Source of the DNA: Nemertoderma westbladi
Taxonomy: Eukaryota > Xenacoelomorpha > Nemertodermatida > Nemertodermatidae
DNA: 53,529 nt
Assembly (NCBI GenBank): GCA_032718475.1
Contig: JAUCBJ010006994.1
Location: 1 to 53,529 of the forward strand
Reading direction: 5' to 3'
The notes under the pieces are model-generated. The model was not told the origin of the DNA. It worked only from the letters and a program-made list of their open reading frames with translations, and made no database searches. The translations under genes were made by a program, and so were the position numbers. Positions 1 to 10,964 of this stretch are shown here, piece after piece. Each line of letters opens with the position of its first letter. The stretch's first letter is position 1.

Positions 1-59
1 TCTGTAACATTTAGAGAAAAGTTAACTTGTGATACTTCTTTTAGTGTTAAATTAACGGT

Positions 60-600
60 GCCAGGCACAAGAGGTGCCAGGCACAAGAAGTTAGTAGTAG
101 AGTTAGTTGAGTTAGTAGAGAGTTAGTTGAGTTAGTAGAGAGTTAGTAGAGTTAGTTGAGTTAGTAGAGAGTTAGTAGAGTTAATAGTAGTCCACATGAT
201 TAACGTACCCACTCTGCTGGCACTCAGAGCGTCACGTGCAGGCGAGTAGACGTAAAAAGGGTAAGATGTAGATAGAGTAGAGTAGTAGTAGAGAGGGCAC
301 ATAGGGTGCCAGGTAGTAGAATAGTAGAAACGGGCACATAGGGTGCCAGGTAGTAGAGTTAGAGAGTTAGAGGTAGTAGAGTAGTAGAGACGGGCACATA
401 GGATGCCAGATAGTAGAGTGGTTGTGGCCACCGCAAGCGCCACGTAGTTAGAAGAGTTGGTAAGAGTTAGAGAGAGTTAGTAGAAGTAGAGAGTTAGTAG
501 GAGTTAGTTACACTTAGTAGAGCTAGTTAGAGTCTGAGAGTTAGTAGAGAGTAAGAGAGTTAGATAGTTAACAAGTAAGTAGTAGGTAGATAGTATGATA
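60..600. repeat. AGTTAGTAGAG minisatellite with short hairpins
   Basis: Purine-rich units of the type gagttagtagag are repeated dozens of times. Between them are short perfect palindromes: GTGCC-C-GGCAC-like units at about 59-85 and GGCAC-ATAGG-GTGCC units near 296-415. On the opposite strand the same words form the array at 35.8-36.8 kb, so this is a structural hallmark of family N. Open frames through it on either strand are repeat artefacts. Confidence 0.85.
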
Positions 601-961
601 GCACAGGGGTAGCATTAGAGATTAGGGCCTTAGGGAGTGGTAGAGAGTAGAGAGGAGTATGGAGAGAAGTTAGAGTGCGATTCAGGTGTGGGGAGAGTGT
701 AAGAGTGGGGAAAGAGTAAGAGGGGAGTTAGAGCGGAGTTAGTTAGAGTGGCGACAGTGTTGGGGAAACAAAAATTGTGTGAGAGAAGCGCACGATCGTC
801 CCGACACGAGATGCCAGAGGGTAGTGACATCATACCCATAGGGAGTGGCCTGGAAAGCCGACTCCAAAGAAAAAATAACTTCACCCCAAACCCGATAATA
901 GATCGAGTTCCAGCGGAATTGAAGCGCACTTTGTGGTTGATGCTATCTTCTCACCGGGAAG

Positions 962-982
962 ATAGCATGGGGGGGGGGGGAG
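962..982 (+). other. Polypurine tract of family N element
   Basis: A run atggggggggggggag directly abuts the TG of the 3' LTR at 983. The equivalent on the other strand, atggggggag, abuts the 3' LTR of the complete element at 35376. The position next to the LTR is that expected for the plus-strand primer of reverse transcription. Confidence 0.75.
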
Positions 983-1574
983 TGTGAGCGGATTCAATTC
1001 CACCTCACCAAACCCCCATAAAGTGGGAAAGAGCGCCTCTAAGCAATATTGGGAGCACGAGGTTGATTACCAATATCAACCTCGTGTCACCCCAACAAAG
1101 TGGGACGACAGGCCCCAGAGAACACACACACAATAGGGGTCAGGGGTTACGCCCCTGAGAGAGAGGAGAGTAACAGCAGCGAGGGGGGGAACACCACCGC
1201 AGGGCAGAGGGTGTGAAGTAGGTTACCAGCCAATAGGGGAGAAGCATCGACTGGGTAGAGCAACGTGGCCAACCGTGCATATATATATATATTATCAGTT
1301 GTGTCATTTGGTTCAGTTTACTAAGTAGTTTACCCAGTACAGTCACGGTAGTACGGTGACAGTTAAGACCGTCACCACCATCACCACCATTACCGGTATC
1401 TATGCAGTTATTTCTGCCTTTGCATCAATGTTACCATCTTGCTATTATAATATATTTGCGTTCAGTATTATACGGTTAACAATATCAGAACAAACTCTTT
1501 TCCAACCACGCGGTGCGGCCTGACGCGTACAAAACAACACCGGATAAACCGGGATCCTATCGGATCCCGTCACA
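983..1574 (+). repeat. 3' LTR of family N (592 bp)
   Basis: It starts TGTGAGCGG and ends CCCGTCACA. Three hairpins are shared with the 567-bp LTRs of the complete copy: 1056-1086 (12-bp stem CACGAGGTTGAT), 1139-1159 (GTCAGGGG stem) and 1551-1568 (GGGATCC stem). The stems are preserved while loop bases differ. The overall sequence is clearly related but diverged, so this is a different subfamily or an older insertion. Confidence 0.85.
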
Positions 1575-2094
1575 CCACCTAACTTTTTTCATATGAAAAA
1601 CGCTTTTATCATGAGGTGTTTTTTTCTATATCAAGTATTTGACCTTCTGACAGAAGCATCGTAGCCAGTAATTTTCGCTTTGCTTAGCTAGTACTATTTT
1701 AGCTTGTTAAAAAAATAAATTAAATTTGATATTTTTTTATAACTTTTTCTTGTGAAATTGCTATTATCACGAATAGAACAAATATTTTGCGTTCTTTCAG
1801 TGAGATGGTAGCTAGTAATTTTGATTTTTTGTTAGCAAGTACTTTTTATAAGATAATTGAATTGAATTGAACTTTCTTTAATGTCAAAAGGCCAGTGGCC
1901 TCCCAGCCGTAATATGACTTATTAGACAAACATAATCATTAACTATTTAAAATACAGAAACTTTTATACAATGAAACAACAATAATCAAACCCTATCACC
2001 AGTAATTTACATAACATAACACCACCGAATGTAAAATCGTTTTTTTTTTAATTTTTAATTGAAACTTATTTTTATACAATGAAAACTTAATGAG

Positions 2095-2475
2095 TTAGGA
2101 CGATTTGTTTAATTTTTGTGGCCGGGCCTTGAATAACTTATTTATATTTTTAGACAGCTGCATCTGGTTCCCAAGCATGTATTCCTTAATTAGAATAGAA
2201 TTATCCTCGAGATCCCATCGTTCCGAACTTGGAAATATCGACTTCCTTTCTGTTGCCAGGGCCGAACATTTGCCGAGAAAGTGTAACTCATCTTCAACTC
2301 CTTCCAAACACAATTGGCATATGCGCTCCTCTAGCGGTTTTCCTTGGAATCTACCAACCTCCACGTTAAGTGGTAAAACGCCACACCGAAATTTTGCCAT
2401 TGTAGACCTAGTGCTCCTTGCTAACGAATGTCGAACGTATTCCTCACAGCAAAAGTTTTCCTTAAATTTTATATA
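2095..2475 (-). pseudogene. Non-LTR retrotransposon (LINE) 3' fragment: C-terminal zinc motif of pol
   Basis: About 125 codons read open on the minus strand. They contain the pattern RCGVLPLNVEVGRF followed by ERICQLC...VEDELHFLGKC, a C-x2-C...H-x4-C motif typical of the region after the reverse transcriptase in many invertebrate LINE proteins. The homologous frame starts upstream of the first ATG (2400), at about 2475, with KENFCCEEYVRHSLARS. Reverse transcriptase and endonuclease are absent, so this is a 5'-truncated copy, as is usual for LINEs. It lies inside the TIR-bounded element 1581-4328. Confidence 0.65.
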
Positions 2476-3102
2476 AAATTCTCAACTTTGGTTTAGATAC
2501 GCAGGAAAGTTTCCAGATATTGTCAAAATGAACCCTACATAATTTATTTAGTTTTCCAACTGCAAGGTGGTTTTTGTTAGAATACTTCCGCTACATCTAT
2601 TTTATCGAATATTCCGCACATTTATCTACACCAACCGGTGCTGTTAGCATATTCGAACTCGAAAATTTTCCTAGGTAGCCTAGTTACTGGAATATCTATT
2701 AGAAGATTTCACAAACGTAGAATATTTATATATCGCCGATGCTGAGAATAATCCCATCCCATTTTTAATAAAATAAAAATTATTTAGAACATCATCACAA
2801 CTGTGTGTTTGTGTGTTATAAGTTCTAGAGGCAAACTACTGCAGTTTCTACGAGGTCTAATTATTTAAAATAATGATTTTTTTTAAATAAGGGTTGTGTG
2901 ATGATTCCTGTACTATTTTTTTTTTAATGTTGTAAAACAAATCAATGTGTTCTAGAACAAAAATATTTATCAAGATTGATAGCTAAAACTTGTTCTATAA
3001 CATATATAAAAAAAATTGGAAAAAGCTTGTTGGTATAAAAAATAAAAATGTGATCTGGAACAAAAAAATGTGTTCTAGCTTGATAGCTAGCACATCTTCT
3101 AT

Positions 3103-3997
3103 AACATTTACACCATGTCCCATAATATAGTGTAATTTTCTGATGACACGGACCCCCCCCCCCCCCCCCCCCCCCCAGATTTTTCTACAAATCTTTATCA
3201 TATGGCTTGAAATTTGAGACATAACTAGTTCCACTCACCATCGATGACCCCGTGAAGCCGGATTGTCCGAATTTGCCTTTAAATTTTTTTTATAAGCGTT
3301 TTAAAAAAGTGTCTTTTGCGAAATCGCACCCTCCTTATCGTGGCCTTCTTCATCTTCATATTAATCGTAATTTTTTCATATCATGTAACATATGTAACAA
3401 TATCTGAATTTCATTGAGAAACAGCTGAGATATAGGCGTTCAAAGATTGCAAGAATTATCGTTTGCTACAAGCCATTTATTCTATTTAGTAGATACACGA
3501 TATTCTGGAACATTTTGTTTAAGAATGAATAGCTACGCTATAGATATATTGGATAGGAATACCGTTGTTGCCAACCAAATTATAAAATAAATAACACGTT
3601 CTAGAATTTTGTGTATTTATTAAATAGAATAAGTGGCCTGTAGTGAACGATAATTATTCTTTCAATCTTTGAAAGCCTATTTCTCAGCTGTTTCTCAATG
3701 AAATTCAGATATTGTTACATATGTTACATGATATATAAAAATTACGACTAATGTGAAGAATGTCCACGATACGGAGGGTGCGATTTTGCAAAAGACACTT
3801 TTTTAAAACGCTTATAAAAATAATTTGAAGGCAAAATCACAAATTCCGGCTTCATGGGGTCATCGACGGTGAGTGGAACTAGTGGTGTTTCAAATTTCAA
3901 GCAAAATGATAAAGATTTGTAGAAAAATCTGGGGGGGGGGGGTCCGTGTTATCAGAAAATGAGACTACAGTATATTACGGGACATGGTGTAAATGTT
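3103..3997. repeat. Long inverted repeat (fold-back palindrome), arms about 390 bp
   Basis: The left arm 3103-3498 and right arm 3611-3997 are inverted copies with a 112-bp spacer. Matching landmarks are aacatttacaccatg (3103) against catggtgtaaatgtt (3983-3997), a long C-run at 3151-3176 against a G-run near 3931, and agatacac (3491) against gtgtattt (3611). The two homopolymers have different lengths. Arms of this size can form a cruciform or a long dsRNA when transcribed. No coding content is evident. Confidence 0.85.
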
Positions 3998-4588
3998 GAT
4001 TTCATATCAATTATATCAATATTATAATAATATAATAATATAATATCAATTATATCAATATATCAATTTTGATAAATATTATTTGTTCTAGAACACTTTA
4101 TATTTTCTATAACACATTTTATATTTTTTAAATTAGTTAGTTTTTTCTACTTTTTATAGAAATGTTATAGATCAAGTGCTATCAATTTTGATAAGTATGT
4201 TTGTTCTAGAACACAATTTTTCTACAACTTTTTTTGGAAAAAATACCATACCACTGTCAGAAGGTCAAATATTTGTTCTACAGTAGAAAAAAACCTAAGC
4301 ATAAAAGCATTTTTTATATGAAAAAATTGGTCAAACAATGGGTACCCAAGGTGTAGTAATGCCAGTAATTCCCTAAGGCAGAAGCTTAGATGGACGATAT
4401 TTATGATGAAATAGGCCCAGGTAAAAGTGAGAAGAATTACAACAAATAAAACAACGTACAGTAAGTGGTGGAAAAAAGTTAAATTTTTTGTCCTGCTTTC
4501 TTATTTGGCGAGCGTAGCGAGACAAATGCTCGACAAAAAAGCCTTCTTTTCTAGCCACCACTATGTAGTTATTATCTTTTACTTCCAG

Positions 4589-5071
4589 ATCCAGTTATTA
4601 ATGTAATGGTATACACCAAGTTCATTCCCATTATTTCCGAACCGATGGAATCTAACAACTCATTTGATTATTGCAAAGGAGATACAGCGAGTTGGCATAT
4701 TTATTGTGTCGGATATGATTCAAGCAATAACCCAGGAAATTCAAAATCAAAGTTGGTTTTTAAGAAATCCGGCACAGCGAATAAGGTGGAACTCGCTACC
4801 GCAGAGATGTGGCCTCTCTTAAAGGAAGTAGTAGTAACCCTCAATAAAGATCACGGTTGTATATGGATGGGAACTTACCGTACAGAGGACCCTCCAAATA
4901 CTCCGCCAATCATTACTGAAGAAGTGGGCCAAGCACATTACATTGACTACGAGTTTGAACGCTGCACGAAGGAACACGCTGGGGAATACGACTGTGAACT
5001 AAGAGATGAGGATTCATCTGACTTCGATACTTCTACTAATGGAGCTGTTACTGTCACCCTCAACAGAATTT
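4589..5071 (+). CDS. Ig-domain exon of a host surface protein (phase 1-1 exon)
   Basis: A splice acceptor (tttacttccag, AG at 4587-4588) opens a 483-bp frame, and a donor TGTGAGT follows (GT at 5072-5073). The exon starts and ends in phase 1, the usual pattern for extracellular Ig-domain exons. The product has paired cysteines and the Ig C'-F strand signature HAGEYDCEL (D/A-G-x-Y-x-C) about 125 residues in. The open frame continues past the donor to 5268, but that part is intronic and not Ig-like. A compatible terminal exon lies at 9191. Upstream exons are not in the window. Role by inference: an extracellular recognition or adhesion domain. No orthologue can be named. Confidence 0.6.
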
Positions 5072-5511
5072 GTGAGTATTTTGTTACAAATGATAAATAC
5101 CTAGGGAATATACCGCTTTCTGTTCAACAGAAACTGGGGATTTTAAGCAGGCAATACTGTAGTCGTACAGGTGTCGTCGATGTATCAGGCGCGCTAATAA
5201 CACCTAGAACATACTGTACAATATACTACCATACTGGAGGATCTAGAGGAAATCATGTACTTGGTTAATGGTTTGATAATGGTTAAAGGTTTTTGATCGT
5301 AATAACTTTAATATATTTTAATTCGGATAGGGTTATTGGTGTATTTTCTAGGCTCATACCATAGATAAAGCCATACTATATCGTAGAGACTATAACAACA
5401 CATGATGTGACTATACAAGACTATATAACTTGTTATCGGGTATCACATACCGGTACTGACTGATTGGAGACCATTAAATGATATATACCTGTATACCAGT
5501 ACGACATCATC

Positions 5512-5525
5512 TGGTGTCAGAAGTA
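5512..5525 (+). other. Primer binding site of the Gypsy element
   Basis: The stretch tggtgtcagaagta begins 2 nt after the LTR end at 5509. It starts with TGG, as expected for pairing with the CCA 3' end of a tRNA. The primer tRNA species was not determined. Confidence 0.5.
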
Positions 5526-5650
5526 AACACTATTTGCTAACTGCCTACTGCCTTACTGCCGACAGGTAGTCCGGTACCGCTATGCGATTACGGTCTACAA
5601 TGCTTATCTGAACTCAGTTTTATTAATTATCTAATAATTATTTTGTTGTA

Positions 5651-6480
5651 ATGGCGACTGGGAAACGAACTTTGAATGTTCCTACACCTCTCAATGTCAA
5701 TGCTATTGATAAAGAACGTGAGTTTAAACTGTGGAAACAAAAGGTAGAAATATATTTTATTGCTGCTGGCTTTACTGGTACTGATGTCTCCGCTGATATT
5801 AAAAAGGCAACACTGCTTAATTTGTTAGGGGATGCTGCACTTGAAGTATATAACAGTTTCAATCTACCTAATACAGATGCCACAACCTATACAGCCATCT
5901 TAGATAGGTTTCAGACCTTCTGTATACCACCCTCAAACCAATCGCTAGCCTTTCATAGATTTTTTTCACGCAGCCAAAAAAGCGGTGAGAGTATTGACGA
6001 TTTTTATTCTGCCTTAACTCTTGTGGCCAGAGTTGCAAATTTTCTGCTCTGTCAAAGGATGAATTGCTTAATGCTATTTATTGTTTCCGGGTTGTGTGTG
6101 GGGTCCATAGTGAAACTACCCAGAAAGCCATGCTCCAGGAGACACTGCTAACTCTGGATAAGGCTCTGGACATGTATATGAGTCTGCTACTTCTACACAG
6201 CAAGTTCTTGGTAATGGGGTAAAACCTACCAGTAGCAGCATAACATTGACTGATAATATTCTAATTGCCCGAGCTGGTGGTTCAAATACTCAGTATAATC
6301 GGCGGTCCTATAGCACTAAACCTATTCAGCCCGGCCTTGTTGTATCTGAACGACAATCTGCAGACCTATGTTTAATCAGGTCAACTGTAAATTTTGTGGG
6401 ACCTTACATGCTTGCTTATAGCAGAAAGCACTGCCTTGCATATGGAAAACGGTGTTAATTTTGTCATGAGGAAAATCACT
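5651..6480 (+). pseudogene. Gypsy gag (capsid and zinc knuckle), frameshifted
   Basis: The ATG at 5651 opens a Gag with the KLWKQKVEIYFIAAG-type N-terminal capsid motif and a C-terminal region with FHRFFSRSQKSGESIDDFYSAL, as in Mag-like Gypsy Gags. The frame is lost near 6040 and continues in other frames. A nucleocapsid-like zinc region (CKFCGTLHAC... CHEENHF) can be followed at about 6380-6500 in changing frames. There are several frameshifts and no intact product. Confidence 0.65.
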
Positions 6481-6572
6481 TTGCAGTTTGCTGTCCTTGC
6501 TCTGGAAAAGGAAGTTTTTCTAAGAGAACAACTAGTGACAGGCGCTCTGGTAGGCCTACAGCTGCAAATCTA

Positions 6573-8513
6573 GTGGCTGGGTATGATGGACATTCAGATG
6601 ATTGCACTTCTGATTGTAATTATTTTGGTACTTATTGGGTTGGGTCTAGTTATGGCCTTGTGACCCAGGATGGGGAAAATTCTAATATTGATTCCCATTC
6701 CTCTGCCAAACACAATTCCTTTAAACATCTTACTCTGAAGCTTCCCCTAGAATCAGTTACCGGAATTGTTGACTTAGCAGCTGATCTTACTTTGATGAGT
6801 TTAAAGTATTTTAATGGATTGTTAGCTACTCGGATACACCTTAGCACTTCTGGTTCTCAACATAGGATTATGGCGGCTGATGGAAACCAACTCTCAGTTG
6901 CTGGGAAGTTTACTACTTCAGCTGTTGTTTCAGCTGATGATAAACCCTGCCCTATAACATTTCTTGTTGTCACAAACTTAGCTGTTGAGTGTCTTATTGG
7001 ACAGGATTTCCTTCGCACATTTTCTAAAGTGGAAATGCTTTATACCAATAATTTAACTCATCACTTTCCAATGCCTGAAGGTACACTTACATTGTCAGCT
7101 ATGAGTAGTGGAGACCAACCGAAGAAGTCACCACCCTTTGACCCAGTCTTAGCTTCCCAGTACCGTGAACGGTTACTCCATGATTATTCTGACCTTTTTG
7201 ATAAGCCTATCGGGTCAGCAGAACTTCGTGATTTTGCAATTAAACCTATTATAAAGACAGATCCATCTGCTAAGTTTCCTTATGTTCCAGTACGGAATGT
7301 TCCTATAAAGCACCATGACTTTGTCAAAGAGAAAATTGATGAGCTATCTTCTCAAGGCGTAATCCGTCACTCTCAGTCACCTTATCGACATAATCTTGTG
7401 ATTGCTCCCAAACCTGGTGGAGGTCTTCGTATGGCTGTAGACTATCGATCTATTGATTCTATTACCACATTTGATGCTTTCCCAGCCCCCCATCTGGATG
7501 AAGAACTTCGCAAACAGAATGGTAACCATGTTTACTGTAAGCTTGACTTTGCTCAATTCTACTACCAAATTCCTGGTGAGCTTTTGGAACCTACCAGGGT
7601 TATGTTTGGCTTAAAAAATGCTTGTGCCTGTGCCTCACATGTTAGTAAGGCTATTTTCAACAATTGTTCCCACATTAGTGCGTATAATGATGATGGCTTA
7701 GATGGTGCAAAAACTTTGGATGAGCTGGATGTAAGAGTCCGGTTGTTACTTGATCGAATCCATGAGCACAATCTCTCCCTCCGTGGCAGCAAATGCATGT
7801 TCTTTACTGATACTGGCTATGCTCTTGGCCATGTGTTTAAAGATGGACATATTGGTCCAGATCCTGATCGAATTCAGCCTGTAGTAGATTATAAAATACC
7901 AACTTCAAGAGATTACTTTTCACGGTTTCTTGGCTTTATGAATTGGTACAGAGAATATATTCCAGTCTTTGCTACACTATCGCAACCACTTTATGATCTG
8001 ATGAATAGTTCTGGCTCATTGTTCTGTTCTCTTTGGTCACCTGATCACATTATCATTGTCAATATATTAAAGGACATTCTATCTCGATCTATTTTGCTAT
8101 TACCTGACCCTACTGTGATATTAGATTTAGAAACTGATGCCTCTGAAGTAGCCATCGCTGGGGTATTATCACAGGATGGATGCCCTGTCTCTTTTATAAG
8201 CCGTTTGCTCAAACCGTGTGAGAAACGACTACCCATTGCTGAGCGAGAGGCCCTGGCAGTAGTATTCTGCATTGAAAAGCTAAAAGATTTTTTCTACAGC
8301 TCGCATTTTAATCTATATGTGGATTCAGCTGCACTTGCTGCTGTTTTAGAAAACCCTAAACCTTCAGCCAAGCTAATCCTCTGGAAATTGCTTCTTAATG
8401 ATTATTCATATGAAGTCAAACTACGGAAGGGTTGTGACAATGTCACTGCAGATGCATTAACCCGATGTTGGAACAAGATGTTAATTCATAGGAGAATCAG
8501 CAACAAATTATAG
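6573..8513 (+). pseudogene. Gypsy pol: protease, reverse transcriptase, RNase H
   Basis: This is an uninterrupted 640-codon frame. A protease-like domain occupies roughly residues 55-150, but the expected D-T/S-G-A active-site triad reads VDLAAD, so it is probably inactive. Reverse transcriptase spans residues 190-430, with the landmarks PYRHNLVIAPKPGGGLRMAVDYR and KLDFAQFYYQIP; the catalytic box reads YNDD in place of the usual Y-I/V/L-DD, and the stretch before it is shortened and atypical (TRVMFGLKNACAC). The RNase H spans about 515-635 (TDAS, EREALAVV, DNVTADALTR). The first residue is not a real start, because the frame continues from gag by frameshift. Confidence 0.8.
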
Positions 8514-8988
8514 ATTGGAAGTATGCCTTGTTAAAGGATGTGTTCATAAGGGTCGTCATAAGGGTTGGAAACACTAGCTAAGCGGAAGGTGACCTGGAAA
8601 GGTTACCACCAGGATGTGCAAGAATTTTTAAAGGGTTGCCCCACTTGTGCACGTCTCAAACCTCAATGGGCTACTGCCAAACCAGGCCATACCCCAGTTG
8701 GCTCACAGCCTCAGGAGCTCGTAGCTATTGACTCTGTCGGTCCACTACCGCGCAATCAGGAGGGTTATGAGTACATGCTAGTTATGATAGATACACTTAC
8801 TCGATTCCCTAAGGTTTATCCACTAACTTCCATCACAGCCTCTCAAGCAATTTGTTGTTTGAGCGATCCTTCTCGTTATGGAAATATTTCGTCAATTTTA
8901 TCTGACCGAGACTCACAATTTGAGTCACAGGAGTTTAGACATTTCTGTGAGACACACTCTATTATCAAGAAACGAACCACAGCATATA
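8514..8988 (+). pseudogene. Gypsy integrase, truncated
   Basis: The H2C2 zinc-binding region ends in YHQDVQEFLKGCPTCARLKP. The catalytic core shows the first Asp in VAIDSVGPLP and the second in ILSDRDSQFES, with an internal VMIDTLTRFPKVYPL. The third acidic residue (the E of D,D-E) is missing, because the coding sequence stops at TTAYNW and runs directly into LTR sequence at 8989. The integrase is therefore dead. The zinc region and RNase H are not in one frame: the junction at 8514-8565 has a stop and repeated gggtcgtcataagg words. Confidence 0.75.
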
Positions 8989-9190
8989 ATTGGAGATCAT
9001 TAAATGATATACCTGTATACCAGTACAGCATCATAACTGAAATATGCACAATAGGACAGTCCTATCAACAATATACTGTAGGAGTTTATTTTGTGGAATT
9101 CGCAGTTTAAAATGAAACAAAATGTAAAACCAACGTGAGTTAATGAAATGTGAATCCCAAAAACTAAATAACTTCGATTTATTTAACTAG

Positions 9191-9348
9191 GCAAATCTGA
9201 TGATGAAAATGAAAATGAAACTGGAAACCAAACCAACTGGCGACGAAACAACCGAGATCCAACTGGTAACAACGCATCAAAACTAACTGGATATTCCTTG
9301 ATCCTGATCACTCTCGTGGGAATTGTGACTATCACAATGATAAACTAA
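9191..9348 (+). CDS. Terminal exon of the Ig-domain gene: acidic/Asn-rich stalk and hydrophobic C-tail
   Basis: Acceptor tttatttaactag (AG at 9189-9190) starts a frame whose first two bases complete a phase-1 codon. This matches the phase-1 end of the Ig exon at 5071. The product is a polar stalk rich in D, E and N (with NET and NAS sequons) followed by the hydrophobic tail YSLILITLVGIVTITMIN and a TAA at 9346. The hydrophobic stretch ends almost at the stop, as in GPI-anchor signals; a tail anchor is the alternative. The Gypsy element occupies the intron between the two exons. Gene identity is not known. Confidence 0.55.
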
Positions 9349-9524
9349 TTAACTGAGACTCCATCAGTAGGCCTACCTCCGATATCAGTTAATTCACAGC
9401 AGTGTTTCATTCACAGTAATTCGCTGCACAGTAACACGATATGTACCAGATATACATGTATTAATTTGTTTGTACTAATTTTACGTAACACAAGATGCAA
9501 CCTTCACATTGATTACAAAGTCAA

Positions 9525-9530
9525 AATAAA
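9525..9530 (+). terminator. AATAAA polyadenylation signal of the Ig-domain gene
   Basis: AATAAA lies 177 bp after the stop codon at 9348 and is followed by a T-rich stretch (actttatttttcttc), as expected for a cleavage/poly(A) site. It gives a 3' UTR of about 200 nt. Confidence 0.5.
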
Positions 9531-9632
9531 TGTTATGAAACTTTATTTTTCTTCATTGGGTTATAATTCGATGCAGCATCAAATTTTGAAAATCGTCGAA
9601 TATACAAATTCAAATTCTTAGGTGATTTTGGA

Positions 9633-9804
9633 TGTAAGCGGATTCAATTCCATTACATTATCCATCTTCGAATGGGACCAGTGGCATTTTATCAATATAG
9701 TTGGGGATACGAGATTACCAATAATAATCTTGCCTCATAACCAACTTTTGGGGGGGGGGGGGGGGGGGCACAAGCCCTAAAGCCACAGAGAGAGGTGAGA
9801 GGTC
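9633..9804 (+). repeat. Family N LTR relic (5' part)
   Basis: It begins TGTAAGCGGATTCAATTCC, like the LTR at 983. The landmarks stay in order: a degenerate CACGAGGTTGAT...ATCAACCTCGTG hairpin near 9700-9740, a G-run in place of the TGGGACGACAGGCC region, then gagagaggtgagagg. It stops exactly where the BEL-2 LTR starts (9805). The remainder was not found beyond 21423. Confidence 0.6.
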
Positions 9805-10964
9805 TGTAAAAGCTTTTGCGTAATTAGCCGGTTATTATCCCCGTAAAGTACTCTGTGGTTGGTTTACCAGGCATAAAAAGGCCGTGTCCTTGCTGTACTG
9901 GTGTTTTAGAGGACATAAAAGCCATTTCTTCTGTATTTGTACTTTAGAGGACATAATCCGCAATTTCGTGACGCAAAAAGCTCGATACTCTTGAAAACAG
10001 TGTCGCTACCATGACGACGGCTAACAGCTGATATTGCCATGTCGACATTTCTTTGTTTCTTTGTTCTCTCGTTGTTCGGTCGACCAATCAGAGCGTTTTT
10101 TGTCTCTGTGTTGGAGGTGGATACAGAACTCAGTAGTTCAGTGTTATCTTTTTGCCCAGAGCCTAAGAACACCGGCTTTTGGCACCTCCGTGTTTCAGTC
10201 TTTAGTCTTACATTAGTAGGCTTAATTATAGAACGTATATCTGTTATCAATGCAATTCATATCTCAATGCTTACTAAACATATCATGCATATCTTACTTA
10301 ACATTACTGCTTTTGCTGTCGGTTATTCATTATATTTGTTGATGGAAGATTATATTTGGAATACTGATCAATAGTCAGACACCCAACCTTCTTGATATAC
10401 TAAAGGTTAGAGAGACCGGTTACAGATAAACGATTGCGACTTATGTTAAGTGGTGTGAAGTGAATCTAATGCTATTTTATAGGCCCTACATGTATTGTCT
10501 GTTATTCTCTTTGTATGTGACTAAAATTAGTGAAGGTCGGCAGATTGGTGTGCAGCATTGTGCAGCATTGTGTATGATTGTGACTGATAACAAAGCATCT
10601 CCTAAAGAATGCGCCATATACGTGAATCTATAGCCATCTCATTGCGTCTAGTTTAAGTCATAACTCTGTTTACATATTTAGAGCGCCACGTCCTAAAAGA
10701 ACTGTTAATATTTCCCGAAAGTGAATAATATTTGTCAGAGAATATATATTACGATCAGTCGAATAATATGGTAGGCTTACACCATCAATCATTAAGCTCC
10801 GAACTCAGTCTCCCGGGTATATCCAACGGGTGAATGATTGCGCATAGACTGGCTTCGGCTAATGTAGTGTATCAAATACTCGTCATAGGCTAAAGACTAT
10901 ATATCATCTAAAAGACATCCTAATTTGGCAGGTTAAACTGTCAAAGGTCTTAAAAGCGCAAACA
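9805..10964 (+). repeat. 5' LTR of BEL-2 (1160 bp)
   Basis: It runs from TGTAAAAGC to GCGCAAACA and aligns along its length with 20195-21423. An open frame of about 110 codons inside it (10039-10374) is not conserved in the other LTR and is not taken as a gene. Confidence 0.85.
9871..9880 (+). promoter_or_regulatory. TATA-like box in BEL-2 5' LTR
   Basis: The word gcataaaaag is kept at the same LTR position in the 3' LTR (20261-20270, gcataaaagg). It is a candidate core promoter, and no start site can be placed. Confidence 0.35.

Larger units (their letters stand above)
1..1574 (+). mobile_element. Family N LTR retrotransposon, 3' portion (left end outside window)
   Basis: The stretch ends in an LTR with TG...CA termini that resembles the LTRs at 34810-35376 and 41186-41752 in inverse orientation. 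In front of the LTR are a polypurine tract and the same kind of minisatellite found in the 3' part of the complete element 34810-41752. Only the non-coding 3' part is present, and the gag half lies to the left of the window. Inside it, 600-960 is a non-repetitive GC-richer block matching the 35400-35760 block of the other copy, including the inverted pair GCTATCTTC/GAAGATAGC around 940-968. No coding sequence is seen here. Confidence 0.85.
1581..4328. mobile_element. TIR-bounded composite DNA element, non-autonomous
   Basis: The left end 1581-1653 and right end 4254-4328 are inverted copies of each other, with short gaps; both contain the word GACCTTCTGACAG at the inner edge and a CATAT(G)AAAAA stretch at the outer edge. 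No target-site duplication is evident. The interior carries a LINE 3' fragment (2095-2475) and a large fold-back palindrome (3103-3997), plus AT-rich DNA rich in the word GTTCTAGAACA. No transposase frame is seen. It could be a fold-back or MITE-like element that has collected insertions. Confidence 0.6.
5274..9033 (+). mobile_element. Gypsy (Mag-like) LTR retrotransposon, internally deleted, in the intron of the Ig gene
   Basis: A 5' LTR end is shown by the segment 5462-5509 recurring as the last 45 bp of the element (8989-9033, ending catca). A likely primer binding site, tggtgtcagaag, starts at 5512. The order gag, zinc knuckle, protease, RT, RNase H, integrase is that of Metaviridae-type (Gypsy) elements. 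The 3' side is broken: the integrase core stops at about 8988 and is joined directly to the last 45 bp of the LTR, so the rest of the integrase and most of the 3' LTR are deleted. The outer boundary of the 5' LTR could not be fixed (somewhere within 5270-5460), so the start given is approximate. Confidence 0.75.

Noticed and set aside
10039-10374. 110-codon open frame in the BEL-2 5' LTR
   Set aside because: The frame is not preserved in the 3' LTR and has no domain, so it is chance coding in an LTR.
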